A DNA stretch of 37,330 nt from Streptomyces sp. NBRC 110028 (GCF_001417735.1 NZ_BBUZ01000055.1:1-37330), one strand, 5' to 3'; shown: positions 7,201 through 16,568, counted from the first letter of the stretch. Translations and numbers: made by a program. Notes: generated from the sequence alone by a model not told the origin.

Positions 7201-7586
7201 GCCCCCTCCAACGGGTCGCGCTCTCGATGGTTACGAGCCGGAGCGCACTCATGACACTCCGTCGCCGATAAGGTGCGGCGGGTGGTGTGTCGCGGTGTCG
7301 CGGGTGGTGCGGAACGGCGCATGCGCCCCGTTGTGCACCTCTTCGCGTTCTTCCGGTCGCCCCGTGTCAAGTGAATCCTGTGAATCCGCGATGGGGTTCA
7401 TTCAAAGGGGTGGCGAATGGTGGCGTTTTCCCGGTCCGCCTCGCGAAGGGCGTGATCGTAGGATTACTTTCGGTGCACGATCCCCGTTGCCGAGCACTCG
7501 CCCGGTCGCGGTCCGGTACTTGCCTCTGGCAAGGGCCTGTTCCCGCGGCGGACGGTTGATGCGCCGTATGGCGGGGACAACTGACC
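7201..7586. other. 386-bp divergent intergenic region before nsdA
   Basis: No gene is seen. The region holds palindromes: GGCGCATGCGCC at 7316-7327, and CTTGCC-TCT-GGCAAG at 7519-7533, about 53 bp before the nsdA start. It also has two close copies of GTGAATCC in the 7370-7390 region. These may be regulator sites for nsdA or the Prim-Pol-like gene, but no family can be assigned. Confidence 0.5.
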
Positions 7587-9149
7587 GTGACAGAGGGCAT
7601 TCTGGTGGCGGTCCGGAGAGATTCGTGGGATGGGGGCGTTCCGGTGGGCGACAGCGGCGGCGGTGCTGACAAGCGACCCAACGCGCAACTGGGGTCGTGG
7701 TTCGTGCGCAGCGGCTGGTCGAAGGGGGAGCTGGCGCGCCAAGTGAACCGCAGGGCGCGTCAGTTAGGCGCCCATCACATCAGCACGGACACCTCGCGGG
7801 TGCGCCGCTGGCTGGACGGGGAGCAGCCGCGCGAACCGATTCCGCAGATCCTCTCCGAGCTGTTCTCCGAGCGCTTCGGCTGTGTGGTCGGCATCGAGGA
7901 CCTGGGACTGCGCACCGCCCACCGGTCACCGTCCGTATCCGGAGTGGACCTTCCCTGGGCCGGTCCCGAGACCGTCGCGCTGATCGGCGAGTTCTCCCGC
8001 AGCGATCTCATGCTCGCCCGGCGCGGCTTCCTCGGCACCTCCCTCGCCCTCTCCGCGGGCCCCGGCCTCATCGAGCCGATGCAGCGCTGGCTGGTCCCCT
8101 CGCCGAGCAGGGCGCCCGGCGGCGCGCGCGCCGCGGACAGCGGCCGCTCGCGGCGCATCTCCCGGCTCTCCGAGCCGGAGCTGGAGCTGCTGGAGTCCAC
8201 CATCACGATGTTCCGCGCGTGGGACGCCCAGTGCGGCGGCGGGCTGCGCCGCAAGGCGGTGGTCGGCCAGCTGCACGAGGTCACCGACCTGCTCCAGGAG
8301 TCGCACACCGAGGCGGTGTCCAAGCGGCTGTTCAAGGTCGCGGGCGAGCTGGCCGAGCTGGCCGGGTGGATGAGCTACGACGTCGGGCTCCAGCCCACCG
8401 CCCAGAAGTACTTCGTCCTCGCGCTGCACGCCGCCAAGGAGTCCGGCGACCGGCCGCTCGGGTCGTACATCCTCTCCAGCATGAGCCGCCAGATGATCCA
8501 CGTCGGGCGGCCCGACGACGCGCTGGAGCTGATCCACCTCGCGCAGTACGGCAGCCGGGAGAGCGCCACCCCGCGCACCCAGGCCATGTTGTACGCGATG
8601 GAGGGCCGGGCGTACGCCAACATGGGCCACCCCAGCAAGTGCCACCGCGCCGTCAAGATGGCCGAGGACACCTTCGCCGACTGCGCCGCGGGCGACGGCG
8701 ACCCGGGCTGGATCGGCTTCTTCTCCGAGGCCGAGCTGAACGCGGAGAACGCCCACTCCTACCGCGACCTCGCCTATGTCGCGGGCCGCAGCCCCACCTA
8801 CGCGAAGCTCGCCGACCCGGTCATGCGCAACGCCGTGCGCCTCTTCGGCGAGGAGACCGCCGGAGGCGAGGGGAGCGGGCACCAGCGTTCGTATGCGCTC
8901 AACCTGATCGGCATGGCCACCGTCCACCTCCTCCAGAAGCAGCCCGAGCAGTGCGTGAAGGTCGCCGAGCAGGCGCTGCCGCTCGCCCGGCGGATCCGCT
9001 CGGAGCGGGTGAACAACCGCCTCCGCAAGACCGTGGACACGGCGGTGCGCCACTTCGGGGACGTGCCCGAGGTCGCCGAGCTGAGCGACAAGCTCGTCGC
9101 CATGCTGCCCGACTCCCCCGAGGATCCGGGCGCCCCCCGGGCCGTCTGA
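7587..9149 (+). CDS. nsdA: NsdA-like negative regulator of sporulation and antibiotic production
   Basis: A 520-residue protein whose sequence and position between the Prim-Pol-like gene and amtB match Streptomyces NsdA. In S. coelicolor, loss of nsdA raises antibiotic production and sporulation. The N-terminal part (SWFVRSGWSKGELARQVNRR, then DTSRVRRWLDG) looks like a helix-turn-helix. A hydrophobic patch with an arginine pair (ARRGFLGTSLALSAG) follows near residue 150. The rest, from about residue 190, is helical and TPR-like (TAQKYFVLALHAAKESGD, then RPLGSYILSSM), suited to protein contacts. The GTG at 7587 has GGGGA upstream. An in-frame GTG at 7644 (residue 20), after a G-rich stretch, is a credible alternative start. 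The gene is probably monocistronic. Confidence 0.85.
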   Translation: MTEGILVAVRRDSWDGGVPVGDSGGGADKRPNAQLGSWFVRSGWSKGELARQVNRRARQLGAHHISTDTSRVRRWLDGEQPREPIPQILSELFSERFGCVVGIEDLGLRTAHRSPSVSGVDLPWAGPETVALIGEFSRSDLMLARRGFLGTSLALSAGPGLIEPMQRWLVPSPSRAPGGARAADSGRSRRISRLSEPELELLESTITMFRAWDAQCGGGLRRKAVVGQLHEVTDLLQESHTEAVSKRLFKVAGELAELAGWMSYDVGLQPTAQKYFVLALHAAKESGDRPLGSYILSSMSRQMIHVGRPDDALELIHLAQYGSRESATPRTQAMLYAMEGRAYANMGHPSKCHRAVKMAEDTFADCAAGDGDPGWIGFFSEAELNAENAHSYRDLAYVAGRSPTYAKLADPVMRNAVRLFGEETAGGEGSGHQRSYALNLIGMATVHLLQKQPEQCVKVAEQALPLARRIRSERVNNRLRKTVDTAVRHFGDVPEVAELSDKLVAMLPDSPEDPGAPRAV

Positions 9150-9237
9150 GACCGCCCGGCGGGGGGTGCCGCACGGTAGCGGAGCGGAAGGACTCCTTAC
9201 CGTCAATTCATCAGCGCGTAACACGCCAGCGCCCTTC

Positions 9238-9275
9238 GTCACTGCCGCGAAACATCGAGCGGCATCGACTGAAAC
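9238..9275 (+). promoter_or_regulatory. GlnR box upstream of amtB
   Basis: GTCAC-n6-GAAAC-n6-CGGCA-n6-GAAAC at 9238-9275 has the exact a1-n6-b1-n6-a2-n6-b2 spacing of the streptomycete GlnR operator. Both b sites and a1 are ideal; a2 is degenerate. GlnR activates amtB-glnK-glnD under nitrogen limitation in S. coelicolor, which fits this site 82 bp before amtB. Confidence 0.82.
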
Positions 9276-9356
9276 GGCGCTGCGCCAATCTCGTGGCGAA
9301 TACCGGCCCTTTTGTTTATTGCCCGCCCGGGCCGATTCGACAGCGAGGAGACGCCG

Positions 9357-10730
9357 ATGCCAGTGGGCATCACGACGCTTGCCGCGGACAAGGTCACACC
9401 CGACGCCGCACTCAGCGCGGCCAATACCGGGTTCATGCTGCTGTGTGCCGCGCTGGTCCTGATCATGACGCCGGGCCTTGCCTTCTTCTACGGCGGCATG
9501 GTCCGCGTCAAAAGTGTGCTGAACATGCTGATGATGAGCTTCATCAGCATCGGCATCGTCAGCGTCCTGTGGACGCTCTACGGCTTCAGCGTCGCCTTCG
9601 ACAAGGGCAACGACCTGTTCGGCGGCTTCGACTGGCTGGGCATGCACAACATCGGGCTGACCGAGCTGTGGCCCGGCTACACCATCCCGGTCTATGTCTT
9701 CGCCCTGTTCCAGATGATGTTCGCGATCATCACCCCGGCGCTGATCAGCGGCGCCCTCGCGGATCGCGTCAAATTCACCGCCTGGGCGCTGTTCATCGCC
9801 CTGTGGGCGACGGTCGTCTACTTCCCGGTCGCGCACTGGGTGTGGGCCGCCGACGGCTGGGCCTTCAAGCTCGGCGTGATCGACTTCGCCGGTGGTACCG
9901 CCGTCCACATCAACGCCGGAGCCGCCGCGCTCGGCGTGATCCTCGTCATCGGCAAGCGGGTCGGCTTCAAGAAGGACCCGATGCGGCCGCACAGCCTGCC
10001 GCTGGTCATGCTCGGCGCCGGTCTGCTGTGGTTCGGCTGGTTCGGCTTCAACGGCGGCTCCTGGCTCGGAGCCGACGGCGTCACCGCGGCCGCCTTCACC
10101 AACACCCAGGTCGCCACCGCCGCCGCGATGCTCGGCTGGCTCGCGTACGAGAAGATCCGGCACGGCTCCTTCACCACCCTGGGCGCCGCCTCCGGCGCCG
10201 TCTCCGGACTCGTCGCGATCACCCCCGCCTGTGGCGCGGTCAGCCCGCTGGGCGCGATCGCGATCGGCGTCATCGCCGGTGTCGTCTGCGCCATGGCGGT
10301 CGGCCTGAAGTACCGGTTCGGCTTCGACGACTCGCTCGACGTCGTCGGCGTCCACATGGTCGGCGGCCTCCTCGGCTCCCTGCTCATCGGCCTCTTCGCC
10401 ACCGGGCGGGTGCAGAGCGACGCCAAGGGCCTGTTCTACGGGGGCGGCCTCGACCAGCTCGGCAAGCAGGCCGCCGGTGCCTTCGCGGTCCTCGCCTACT
10501 CCCTGATCGTCTCCGCGATCCTGGCCAAGGTCGTCGACCTGGTGATGGGCTTCCGGGTGGACGAGGACGACGAGGTCGCCGGTATCGACCAGGTCGAGCA
10601 CGCCGAGACGGCGTACGACTTCGCGGGCGCGGGCGGCGGCACCTCCCTCGGCAGCCTGCACTCGGCGCACCCGGCCGGCCCGGCGAGGAACAAGGACGCG
10701 ACGAAGGACCCGAAGAAGGTGGACGCGTGA
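9357..10730 (+). CDS. amtB: Ammonium transporter AmtB
   Basis: A 457-residue membrane channel for ammonium/ammonia uptake with the usual eleven hydrophobic spans and an extracellular N-terminus. Diagnostic residues are present: AFFYGGMVRVKSVLNMLMMS, HWVWA, DFAGGTAVHINAG with Asp176 and pore His184, FNGGSWLGADG, and DVVGVHMVGGLLG with the second pore His333. The cytoplasmic tail is acidic and then lysine-rich. The ATG at 9357 has GAGGAG at 9345-9350; an upstream in-frame start at 9312 lacks a site. The stop overlaps the glnK GTG, so the two are translationally coupled, and GlnK is expected to bind and block this channel when nitrogen is sufficient. A GlnR box precedes the operon. Confidence 0.97.
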   Translation: MPVGITTLAADKVTPDAALSAANTGFMLLCAALVLIMTPGLAFFYGGMVRVKSVLNMLMMSFISIGIVSVLWTLYGFSVAFDKGNDLFGGFDWLGMHNIGLTELWPGYTIPVYVFALFQMMFAIITPALISGALADRVKFTAWALFIALWATVVYFPVAHWVWAADGWAFKLGVIDFAGGTAVHINAGAAALGVILVIGKRVGFKKDPMRPHSLPLVMLGAGLLWFGWFGFNGGSWLGADGVTAAAFTNTQVATAAAMLGWLAYEKIRHGSFTTLGAASGAVSGLVAITPACGAVSPLGAIAIGVIAGVVCAMAVGLKYRFGFDDSLDVVGVHMVGGLLGSLLIGLFATGRVQSDAKGLFYGGGLDQLGKQAAGAFAVLAYSLIVSAILAKVVDLVMGFRVDEDDEVAGIDQVEHAETAYDFAGAGGGTSLGSLHSAHPAGPARNKDATKDPKKVDA

Positions 10731-11065
10731 AGCTCATCACGGCGGTAGTGAAGCCGCACCGGCTCGACGAGATCAAGGAAGCCCTCCAGGCGTTCGGCGT
10801 GCAGGGCCTGACCGTCACCGAGGCCAGCGGCTACGGGCGCCAGCGCGGCCACACCGAGGTCTACCGGGGCGCGGAGTACACCGTCGACCTGGTGCCCAAG
10901 GTCCGCGTCGAGGTGCTGGCCGAGGACGAGGACGCCGATGACCTCATCGACGTCGTCGTCAAGGCCGCCCGCACCGGAAAGATCGGCGACGGAAAGGTGT
11001 GGAGCGTCCCCGTCGAGACCGCGGTCCGCGTCCGCACCGGCGAACGGGGCCCGGACGCCCTGTGA
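10727..11065 (+). CDS. glnK: PII nitrogen signalling protein GlnK
   Basis: A 112-residue PII protein that senses 2-oxoglutarate, ATP and ADP and binds AmtB. The start MKLITAVVKPHRLDEIKEAL and the T-loop RQRGHTEVYRGAEYTVDLVPK are typical. Tyr51 is the modification site; in Streptomyces it is adenylylated by GlnD rather than uridylylated. The B-loop TGKIGDGKVWS and the C-terminal VRTGERG are present. The GTG at 10727 overlaps the amtB stop in a GTGA. Full family length. Confidence 0.97.
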   Translation: MKLITAVVKPHRLDEIKEALQAFGVQGLTVTEASGYGRQRGHTEVYRGAEYTVDLVPKVRVEVLAEDEDADDLIDVVVKAARTGKIGDGKVWSVPVETAVRVRTGERGPDAL

Positions 11066-11127
11066 GGACGAGCCCCGGAAAGGCGGCCCCCACCGGCCGC
11101 ACGCCCAGCTGACAGGGAGCAGCCGAG

Positions 11128-13641
11128 TTGACGGACAGCGCCGAGCCAAGGACAGAGACCACCGACTCGGGCCCCGGCGGCTACGCGGCGGCCCGGCTGC
11201 GACTCCTCCAGGAGGAGTCGCGGTCCGGGCCACCGCGCCGCAGCGCGCTCGCCGGGCTCACCGACCAGTGGCTGGCCGCGCTGCTCGCCGGTGGCGCCGA
11301 GACCTCCGGCATCACCGGCGGCGTGGCGCTGGTGGCGGTCGGCGGATACGGACGCGGTGAGCTGTCCCCGCGCAGCGACCTCGACGTCGTCCTGCTGCAC
11401 GACGGCTCCGCCGACCCCTCGGCCCTGGCCGCGCTCGCCGACCACGTCTGGTACCCGGTCTGGGACATGGGACTGGCCCTCGACCACTCCGTACGCACCC
11501 CCGACGAGGCCCGCAAGACCGCAGCCGACGACCTCAAGGTCCAGCTCGGCCTGCTGGACGCCCGCCATCTCGCGGGAGACGAGACCCTCACCGCCGGGCT
11601 GCGCACCACCGTCCTCGCGGACTGGCGCGCCCAGGCCCCGGCGCGCCTGCCCGAACTGCGCGAGCTGTGCCAGGAGCGCGCCGAGCGCCACGGCGAGCTG
11701 CAGTTCCTGCTCGAACCCGACCTGAAGGAGGCCCGCGGCGGGCTGCGCGACGCCACCGCGCTGCGCGCCATCGCCGCCTCCTGGCTCGCCGACGCGCCCC
11801 GCGAGGGCCTGGACGAGGCCCGGCGGCGGCTGCTGGACACGCGCGACGCGCTCCACCTGGCCACCGGCCGGGCCGCCGACCGGCTCTCCCTCCAGGAACA
11901 GGACCAGATCGCGACCGCGGTCGGCCTGCTGGACGCCGACGCCCTGCTGCGCCAGGTCTACGAATCGGCCCGGACCATCGCGTACGCGAGCGATGTCACC
12001 TGGCGCGAGGTCGACCGGGTGCTGCGCGCCCGCTCGGCCGGCCGGCCGCGGCTGCGCGGACTGCTCGGCGGCCGCGGACGCGGCGGTTCCGGCTCCGGCT
12101 CCGCGCAGACCGCGGGGGAGCGCAGCCCGCTCGCCGAGGGCGTCGTCGAACAGGACGGCGAGGTGGTGCTCGCCCGCGCCGCGCGCCCCGAGCGCGACCC
12201 CGTGCTCCCCCTGCGGGCCGCCGCGGCCGCCGCCCAGGGGGGCCTGCCGCTGTCGCTGCACGCCGTACGGCGGCTGGCCGCCGCCGCGCGCCCGCTGCCG
12301 GTGCCCTGGCCGCCCGAGGCCCGGGAAGAGCTGGTCACCCTGCTCGGCGCGGGCGAGTCCACCGTCGGCGTCTGGGAGGCGCTGGAGGCCGAGGGCCTGA
12401 TCACCCGGCTGCTGCCGGACTGGGAGCGGGTGCGCTGCCGCCCGCAGCGCAACCCCGTGCACCGCTGGACCGTCGACCGCCATCTCGTCGAGACCGCCGT
12501 GCGTGCCAGCGCGCTCAGCCGCCGCGTCGGCCGCCCCGACCTGCTGCTGGTCGCCGCGCTGCTGCACGACATCGGCAAGGGCTGGCCCGGCGACCACTCG
12601 GTGGTGGGCGAGACGATCGTCCGGGACCTGGCCGCCCGGATCGGCTTCGACCGCGCCGATGTGTCCGTCCTCGCCACCCTCGTACGCCACCATCTGCTGC
12701 TCGTCGAGACCGCCACCCGCCGCGACCTGGACGACCCGGCCACCGTGCACGCGGTCGCCGAGGTGGTCCGGGGCCCCGGCACGCTGGAGCTGCTGCACGC
12801 CCTCACCGAGGCCGACGCCCTGGCCACCGGGCCCGCGGCGTGGAGCGCCTGGCGCGGCGCGCTCGTCGCCGACCTGGTCAAGCGGGTCGCCGCCGTCCTC
12901 GCGGGGGAGCCCGCGGCGGACCCGGACGCCCCGCAGCAGATCACGGCCGAACAGGAACGGCTCGCCATCGAGGCCCGGCGCACCGGCGGCCCCGTACTGG
13001 CCCTGCACGCCCGCCCGGAGGCGCTGCCGCCGGGCGACGAGACGGCGGAACCGGAACCGATCGGTGTCGAGCTGCTGATCGCCGTCCCCGACCAGTCCGG
13101 CGTACTGGCCGCCGCCGCCGGGGTGCTGGCCCTGCACCGGCTCACGGTCCGGGCGGCCGATCTGCGCGCCGTGGACCTGCCGTCGGAACTGGACGGGGCG
13201 GACCGCGGCGTCCTGCTGCTGAGCTGGCGGGTGGCGGCCGAATACGGTTCGCTGCCGCAGGCCGCGCGACTGCGGAACGATCTGCTCCGGGCGCTGGACG
13301 GTTCCCTCGACATCGTCGCCCGGCTCGCCGAGCGCGAGGCCGCCTACCGCAAGTACCCGCGCCGCCGAAGCGTCCACGCCCCGCCGCCGCGGGTGACGGT
13401 CGCGCCCGGCAGCTCGCAGCTCGCCACCGTGATCGAGGTCCGCGCCCAGGACGTCCCCGGCCTCCTCCACCGCATCGGCCGCGCCCTGGAGGCCGCCGGT
13501 GTCACGGTCCGCAGCGCCCACGTCAGCACGCTGGGCGCGAACGCGGTCGACGCGTTCTACGTCACGGACGCCGCCGGCGCCCCCCTCGCCCCGCAGCACG
13601 CGGCGGAAGTCGCACACGAGGTCGAGCAGGCCCTCCGCTGA
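11128..13641 (+). CDS. glnD: PII modifying enzyme GlnD (adenylyltransferase/removing enzyme)
   Basis: An 837-residue bifunctional enzyme that modifies and demodifies GlnK. The nucleotidyltransferase domain has GGYGRGELSPRSDLDVV with the DxD at Asp84 and Asp86. The HD domain has ALLHDIGKGWPGDHS with His480-Asp481. Two ACT domains occupy the C-terminal part (IGVELLIAVPDQSGVLAAAA and later VIEVRAQDVPGLLHRIGRAL), probably for glutamine sensing. A Gly/Arg/Ser-rich linker near residues 310-335 is the least conserved part. The start is a TTG at 11128 with GGGAG upstream; a downstream start cannot be excluded. It follows glnK by 62 bp and ends the operon, before the repeat region at 13736-13856. Confidence 0.95.
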   Translation: MTDSAEPRTETTDSGPGGYAAARLRLLQEESRSGPPRRSALAGLTDQWLAALLAGGAETSGITGGVALVAVGGYGRGELSPRSDLDVVLLHDGSADPSALAALADHVWYPVWDMGLALDHSVRTPDEARKTAADDLKVQLGLLDARHLAGDETLTAGLRTTVLADWRAQAPARLPELRELCQERAERHGELQFLLEPDLKEARGGLRDATALRAIAASWLADAPREGLDEARRRLLDTRDALHLATGRAADRLSLQEQDQIATAVGLLDADALLRQVYESARTIAYASDVTWREVDRVLRARSAGRPRLRGLLGGRGRGGSGSGSAQTAGERSPLAEGVVEQDGEVVLARAARPERDPVLPLRAAAAAAQGGLPLSLHAVRRLAAAARPLPVPWPPEAREELVTLLGAGESTVGVWEALEAEGLITRLLPDWERVRCRPQRNPVHRWTVDRHLVETAVRASALSRRVGRPDLLLVAALLHDIGKGWPGDHSVVGETIVRDLAARIGFDRADVSVLATLVRHHLLLVETATRRDLDDPATVHAVAEVVRGPGTLELLHALTEADALATGPAAWSAWRGALVADLVKRVAAVLAGEPAADPDAPQQITAEQERLAIEARRTGGPVLALHARPEALPPGDETAEPEPIGVELLIAVPDQSGVLAAAAGVLALHRLTVRAADLRAVDLPSELDGADRGVLLLSWRVAAEYGSLPQAARLRNDLLRALDGSLDIVARLAEREAAYRKYPRRRSVHAPPPRVTVAPGSSQLATVIEVRAQDVPGLLHRIGRALEAAGVTVRSAHVSTLGANAVDAFYVTDAAGAPLAPQHAAEVAHEVEQALR

Positions 13642-13735
13642 CCCCGGCGCCGGCGGGGCGCGGCCCGTTCCGCCCTACGGGGCGATTGCCCACAACCAGG
13701 TCACATGCCCAGCCCCTTCGGGCGTACCGCCCAGC

Positions 13736-13856
13736 CTCTCCGGCGTGTACGGAGCGGGCCCTGGGGCGGAGATGTCCCACCGCCGGCCTCTCCGGCGATT
13801 GAGGAGCGGGCGCCGGGGCGGAGCCCCGGTTCGGGACGGGGCGGGGTGGGGAAAGA
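13736..13856. repeat. Two degenerate copies of a GC-rich interspersed Streptomyces repeat
   Basis: CCTCTCCGGCG...GGAGCGGG..C..GGGGCGGAG occurs at 13736-13772 and again, better preserved, at 13791-13832. The second copy continues into CGGAGCCCCGG and GGGGCGGGGTGGGG. This pattern matches a family seen in many Streptomyces intergenic regions; it can fold into hairpins and may end the amtB operon. The 326-bp gap 13642-13967 otherwise holds only the ffh promoter. Confidence 0.6.
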
Positions 13857-13888
13857 CACGCTCCGTCCGAGCGGCGCCCGCCCGGGGG

Positions 13889-13918
13889 CAGACCGTTACC
13901 GCGGCGTGCGGATACCCT
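13889..13918 (+). promoter_or_regulatory. Possible ffh promoter
   Basis: CAGACC (13889-13894) and TACCCT (13913-13918) are spaced by 18 bp, about 50 bp before the ffh start. The -10 fits TANNNT; the -35 is weak. Confidence 0.4.
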
Positions 13919-13967
13919 TGGAGGCCGACCGCCGACCCGACATCCGACCGAAGGATTCGCGACCACC

Positions 13968-15530
13968 GTGTTCGATACCCTCTCCGATCGCCTCGCAGCG
14001 ACTTTCAAGAACCTCCGGGGCAAGGGCCGCCTCAGCGAGGCGGACATCGACGCGACGGCACGCGAGATCCGGATCGCCTTGCTCGAGGCGGACGTCGCGC
14101 TGCCCGCCGTACGGGCGTTCATCAAGCAGGTCAAGGAGCGCAGTCTCGGCGCCGAGGTCTCCCAGGCGCTGAACCCCGCCCAGCAGGTCATCAAGATCGT
14201 CAACGAGGAGCTGATCGGCATCCTCGGCGGCGACGCCCGCCGCCTCCGCTTCGCCAAGCAGCCCCCGACGGTCATCATGCTCGCGGGTCTGCAGGGCGCC
14301 GGTAAGACGACGCTCGCGGGAAAGCTGGGCCGCTGGCTGAAGGGGCAGGGCCACGCGCCGCTGCTCGTCGCGTGTGACCTCCAGCGCCCCAACGCCGTCA
14401 ACCAGCTCTCGGTGGTCGCCGAGCGCGCCGGCGTCGCGGTGTTCGCGCCGGAGCCGGGCAACGGCGTCGGCGACCCGGTGAAGGTGGCCCAGGACTCGGT
14501 CGAGTTCGCCAGGACCAAGCAGCACGACGTCGTGATCGTCGACACCGCCGGCCGCCTCGGCATCGACGAGGAGCTGATGCGTCAGGCGGCGGACATCCGC
14601 GACGCGGTCAGCCCGGACGAGGTCCTGTTCGTCGTCGACGCGATGATCGGCCAGGACGCGGTGAACACCGCCGAGGCGTTCCGCGACGGCGTCGGCTTCG
14701 ACGGTGTGGTGCTCTCCAAGCTCGACGGCGACGCGCGCGGCGGTGCCGCGCTGTCCATCGCGCACGTCACCGGCCGTCAGATCATGTTCGCCTCCAACGG
14801 CGAGAAGCTGGACGACTTCGACGCGTTCCACCCGGACCGCATGGCGTCCCGCATCCTCGGCATGGGCGACATGCTCAGCCTCATCGAGAAGGCCGAGCAG
14901 ACCTTCAGCCAGCAAGAGGCCGAGAAGATGGCGGCCAAGCTGGCGAAGGGCCCCAAGGAGTTCACGCTCGACGACTTCCTGGCGCAGATGGAGCAGGTCC
15001 GCAAGATGGGCTCCATCTCCAAGCTGCTCGGCATGCTGCCGGGCATGGGCCAGATGAAGGACCAGATCAACAATCTGGACGAGCGGGACGTGGACCGTAC
15101 GGCCGCGATCATCAAGTCGATGACGCCGGGCGAGCGCCAGGACCCGCACATCATCAACGGCTCCCGCCGCGCCCGTATCGCCCGTGGTTCCGGCGTCGAG
15201 GTGAGCGCGGTGAAGAACCTGGTGGAGCGGTTCTTCGAGGCGCGCAAGATGATGTCGAAGATGGCCCAGGGCGGCGGCATGCCGGGGATGCCCGGGATGC
15301 CGGGCATGCCGGGCGGTGGCAGCGCCAAGCGCAAGGGCAAGCCACAGAAGAAGGCCAAGGGCAAGCAGCGTTCGGGCAACCCGCTCAAGAGGGCACAGCA
15401 GGAGCGGGAGGCTGCCGAACGCAGGGCGTCAGGCCAGCAGGGCGGCGCGTTCGGTGCGCCCGGTGCCGGTCAGGGCGCGGAGGACTTCGAGCTGCCGCAG
15501 GAGTTCAAGAACTTCCTTCCCCCGAAGTGA
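13968..15530 (+). CDS. ffh: Signal recognition particle protein Ffh
   Basis: A 520-residue SRP54 GTPase that binds signal sequences and 4.5S RNA. N domain at about 1-90. G domain with GLQGAGKT (107-114), DTAGRLGIDEELM and SKLDGDARGG. A methionine-rich M domain from about residue 325 carries the RNA-binding helix SRRARIARGSG. From residue 432 the tail contains four tandem GMP units (MPGMPGMPGMPGGG), then Lys- and Gly-rich sequence, making it longer than the E. coli protein (453). The GTG at 13968 has AAGGA upstream at long spacing. No 4.5S RNA gene is seen nearby. Confidence 0.97.
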   Translation: MFDTLSDRLAATFKNLRGKGRLSEADIDATAREIRIALLEADVALPAVRAFIKQVKERSLGAEVSQALNPAQQVIKIVNEELIGILGGDARRLRFAKQPPTVIMLAGLQGAGKTTLAGKLGRWLKGQGHAPLLVACDLQRPNAVNQLSVVAERAGVAVFAPEPGNGVGDPVKVAQDSVEFARTKQHDVVIVDTAGRLGIDEELMRQAADIRDAVSPDEVLFVVDAMIGQDAVNTAEAFRDGVGFDGVVLSKLDGDARGGAALSIAHVTGRQIMFASNGEKLDDFDAFHPDRMASRILGMGDMLSLIEKAEQTFSQQEAEKMAAKLAKGPKEFTLDDFLAQMEQVRKMGSISKLLGMLPGMGQMKDQINNLDERDVDRTAAIIKSMTPGERQDPHIINGSRRARIARGSGVEVSAVKNLVERFFEARKMMSKMAQGGGMPGMPGMPGMPGGGSAKRKGKPQKKAKGKQRSGNPLKRAQQEREAAERRASGQQGGAFGAPGAGQGAEDFELPQEFKNFLPPK

Positions 15531-15537
15531 CGCTCCC

Positions 15538-15565
15538 GGGGTGGGGCGCGTGTGCACCCCACCCC
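15538..15565 (+). terminator. Terminator hairpin after ffh
   Basis: GGGGTGGGG (15538-15546) pairs with CCCCACCCC (15557-15565) across a 10-nt loop, eight bases after the ffh stop. No T-run. Confidence 0.75.
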
Positions 15566-15722
15566 AGGAAGCCCCCGCAGAGTGGCGGGGAGCGGCGTTT
15601 CATCGGGTTGCCGCACCGCTGGCTGCCCGGATCACCTCCGCGACGGCGGAGAGCAAGCCCCCGTTATCACCGGGCATGGGTTCCAACGAGCGTGTGTGCG
15701 AGCAGGTTACGCCCGCAGGTCC

Positions 15723-16568
15723 TCAGGCCCGGGCGATCAGATACCGCAGAACGTTCGGCATCCACACCGTCCCGTCCGCCCGCTGATACGGGTGCAGCGC
15801 CTCCGCTATCTCCTTGCGCACCTGCGTCGGGTCGGTCGCCCGCTCCGCCGCGTCGAACAGCCCCGTCGACAGCAGCCCGCGCACCGCGCTGTCCAGGTCG
15901 GCGTACCCGAACGGGCAGGCCACCCGCCCCGATCCGTCCGGCCGCAGCCCGGCCCGCTCGGCCAGCGTCTCCAGGTCGTCCCGGCCGGACGGCCGCCAGC
16001 GCCCCGGGGCGCACATCGGGTCGGCGAGCCGGGCCCCCACCCGCAGCACCGACGAGGTGGCGCACCGCTCCGGCGGGCCCCACCCGGCCAGCACCACCGC
16101 GCCGCCGCGCTCGGCGAGCGCGGCGGCCGCCGTGAGCGTGGACGCCGCCGCGGCCGGCCCGCCGGGGCCGCCCGTCGCCGGGGCGGGCAGCGGCTCGAAG
16201 GCGGTCACCACCGTGTAGTTGGACACCGGTGCCGACTCCGGGCCGCCGAGCCCCAGCCGCACCGGGTCGGCCGGGCCCACCGGGTCGCCCAGCCGCTCCC
16301 GCGCCAGCGCGAGGCGCGCCTCGTCCGTGTCGGTCCCGCAGACGGACGCGCCGCGCCCGGCCGCCATGAGGAGGGCGAGCCCCGATCCGCAGCCCAGGCC
16401 CAGCAGCCGCGTTCCGGTGCCGACGTCCAGCCGTTCGTAGACGGCCTCGTACAGCGGCACCAGCATCCGCTCCTGGATCTCCGCCCAGTCGCGGGCGCGG
16501 GCGTGGGGGTCCGCCGTGCTCGGCGTGGAGGGGTGCGGGCGGTGCCGCCGTACGAGCGTAGATGTCAT
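15723..16568 (-). CDS. Class I SAM-dependent methyltransferase
   Basis: A 281-residue protein with the Rossmann SAM-binding loop RLLGLGCGSGLALLMAAG near residue 55, then GTDTDEARLALARERLG, where the acidic residue would hold the ribose. The later part has AALAERGGAVVLAGWGPPER and a C-terminal RADGTVWMPNVLRYLIA that resembles small-molecule methyltransferases. No substrate can be named. It is transcribed away from proS and, like its neighbours, looks like an accessory gene between ffh and rpsP. A weak GGGG lies before the ATG. Confident for the fold, not for the function. Confidence 0.8.
   Translation of the reverse strand: MTSTLVRRHRPHPSTPSTADPHARARDWAEIQERMLVPLYEAVYERLDVGTGTRLLGLGCGSGLALLMAAGRGASVCGTDTDEARLALARERLGDPVGPADPVRLGLGGPESAPVSNYTVVTAFEPLPAPATGGPGGPAAAASTLTAAAALAERGGAVVLAGWGPPERCATSSVLRVGARLADPMCAPGRWRPSGRDDLETLAERAGLRPDGSGRVACPFGYADLDSAVRGLLSTGLFDAAERATDPTQVRKEIAEALHPYQRADGTVWMPNVLRYLIARA

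Noticed and set aside
7264..7271. GCCGATAA matching the WhiG -10 element upstream of nsdA
   Set aside because: No TAAA-like -35 lies 15-16 bp upstream, and one chance 8-mer match is likely in a window of this size.
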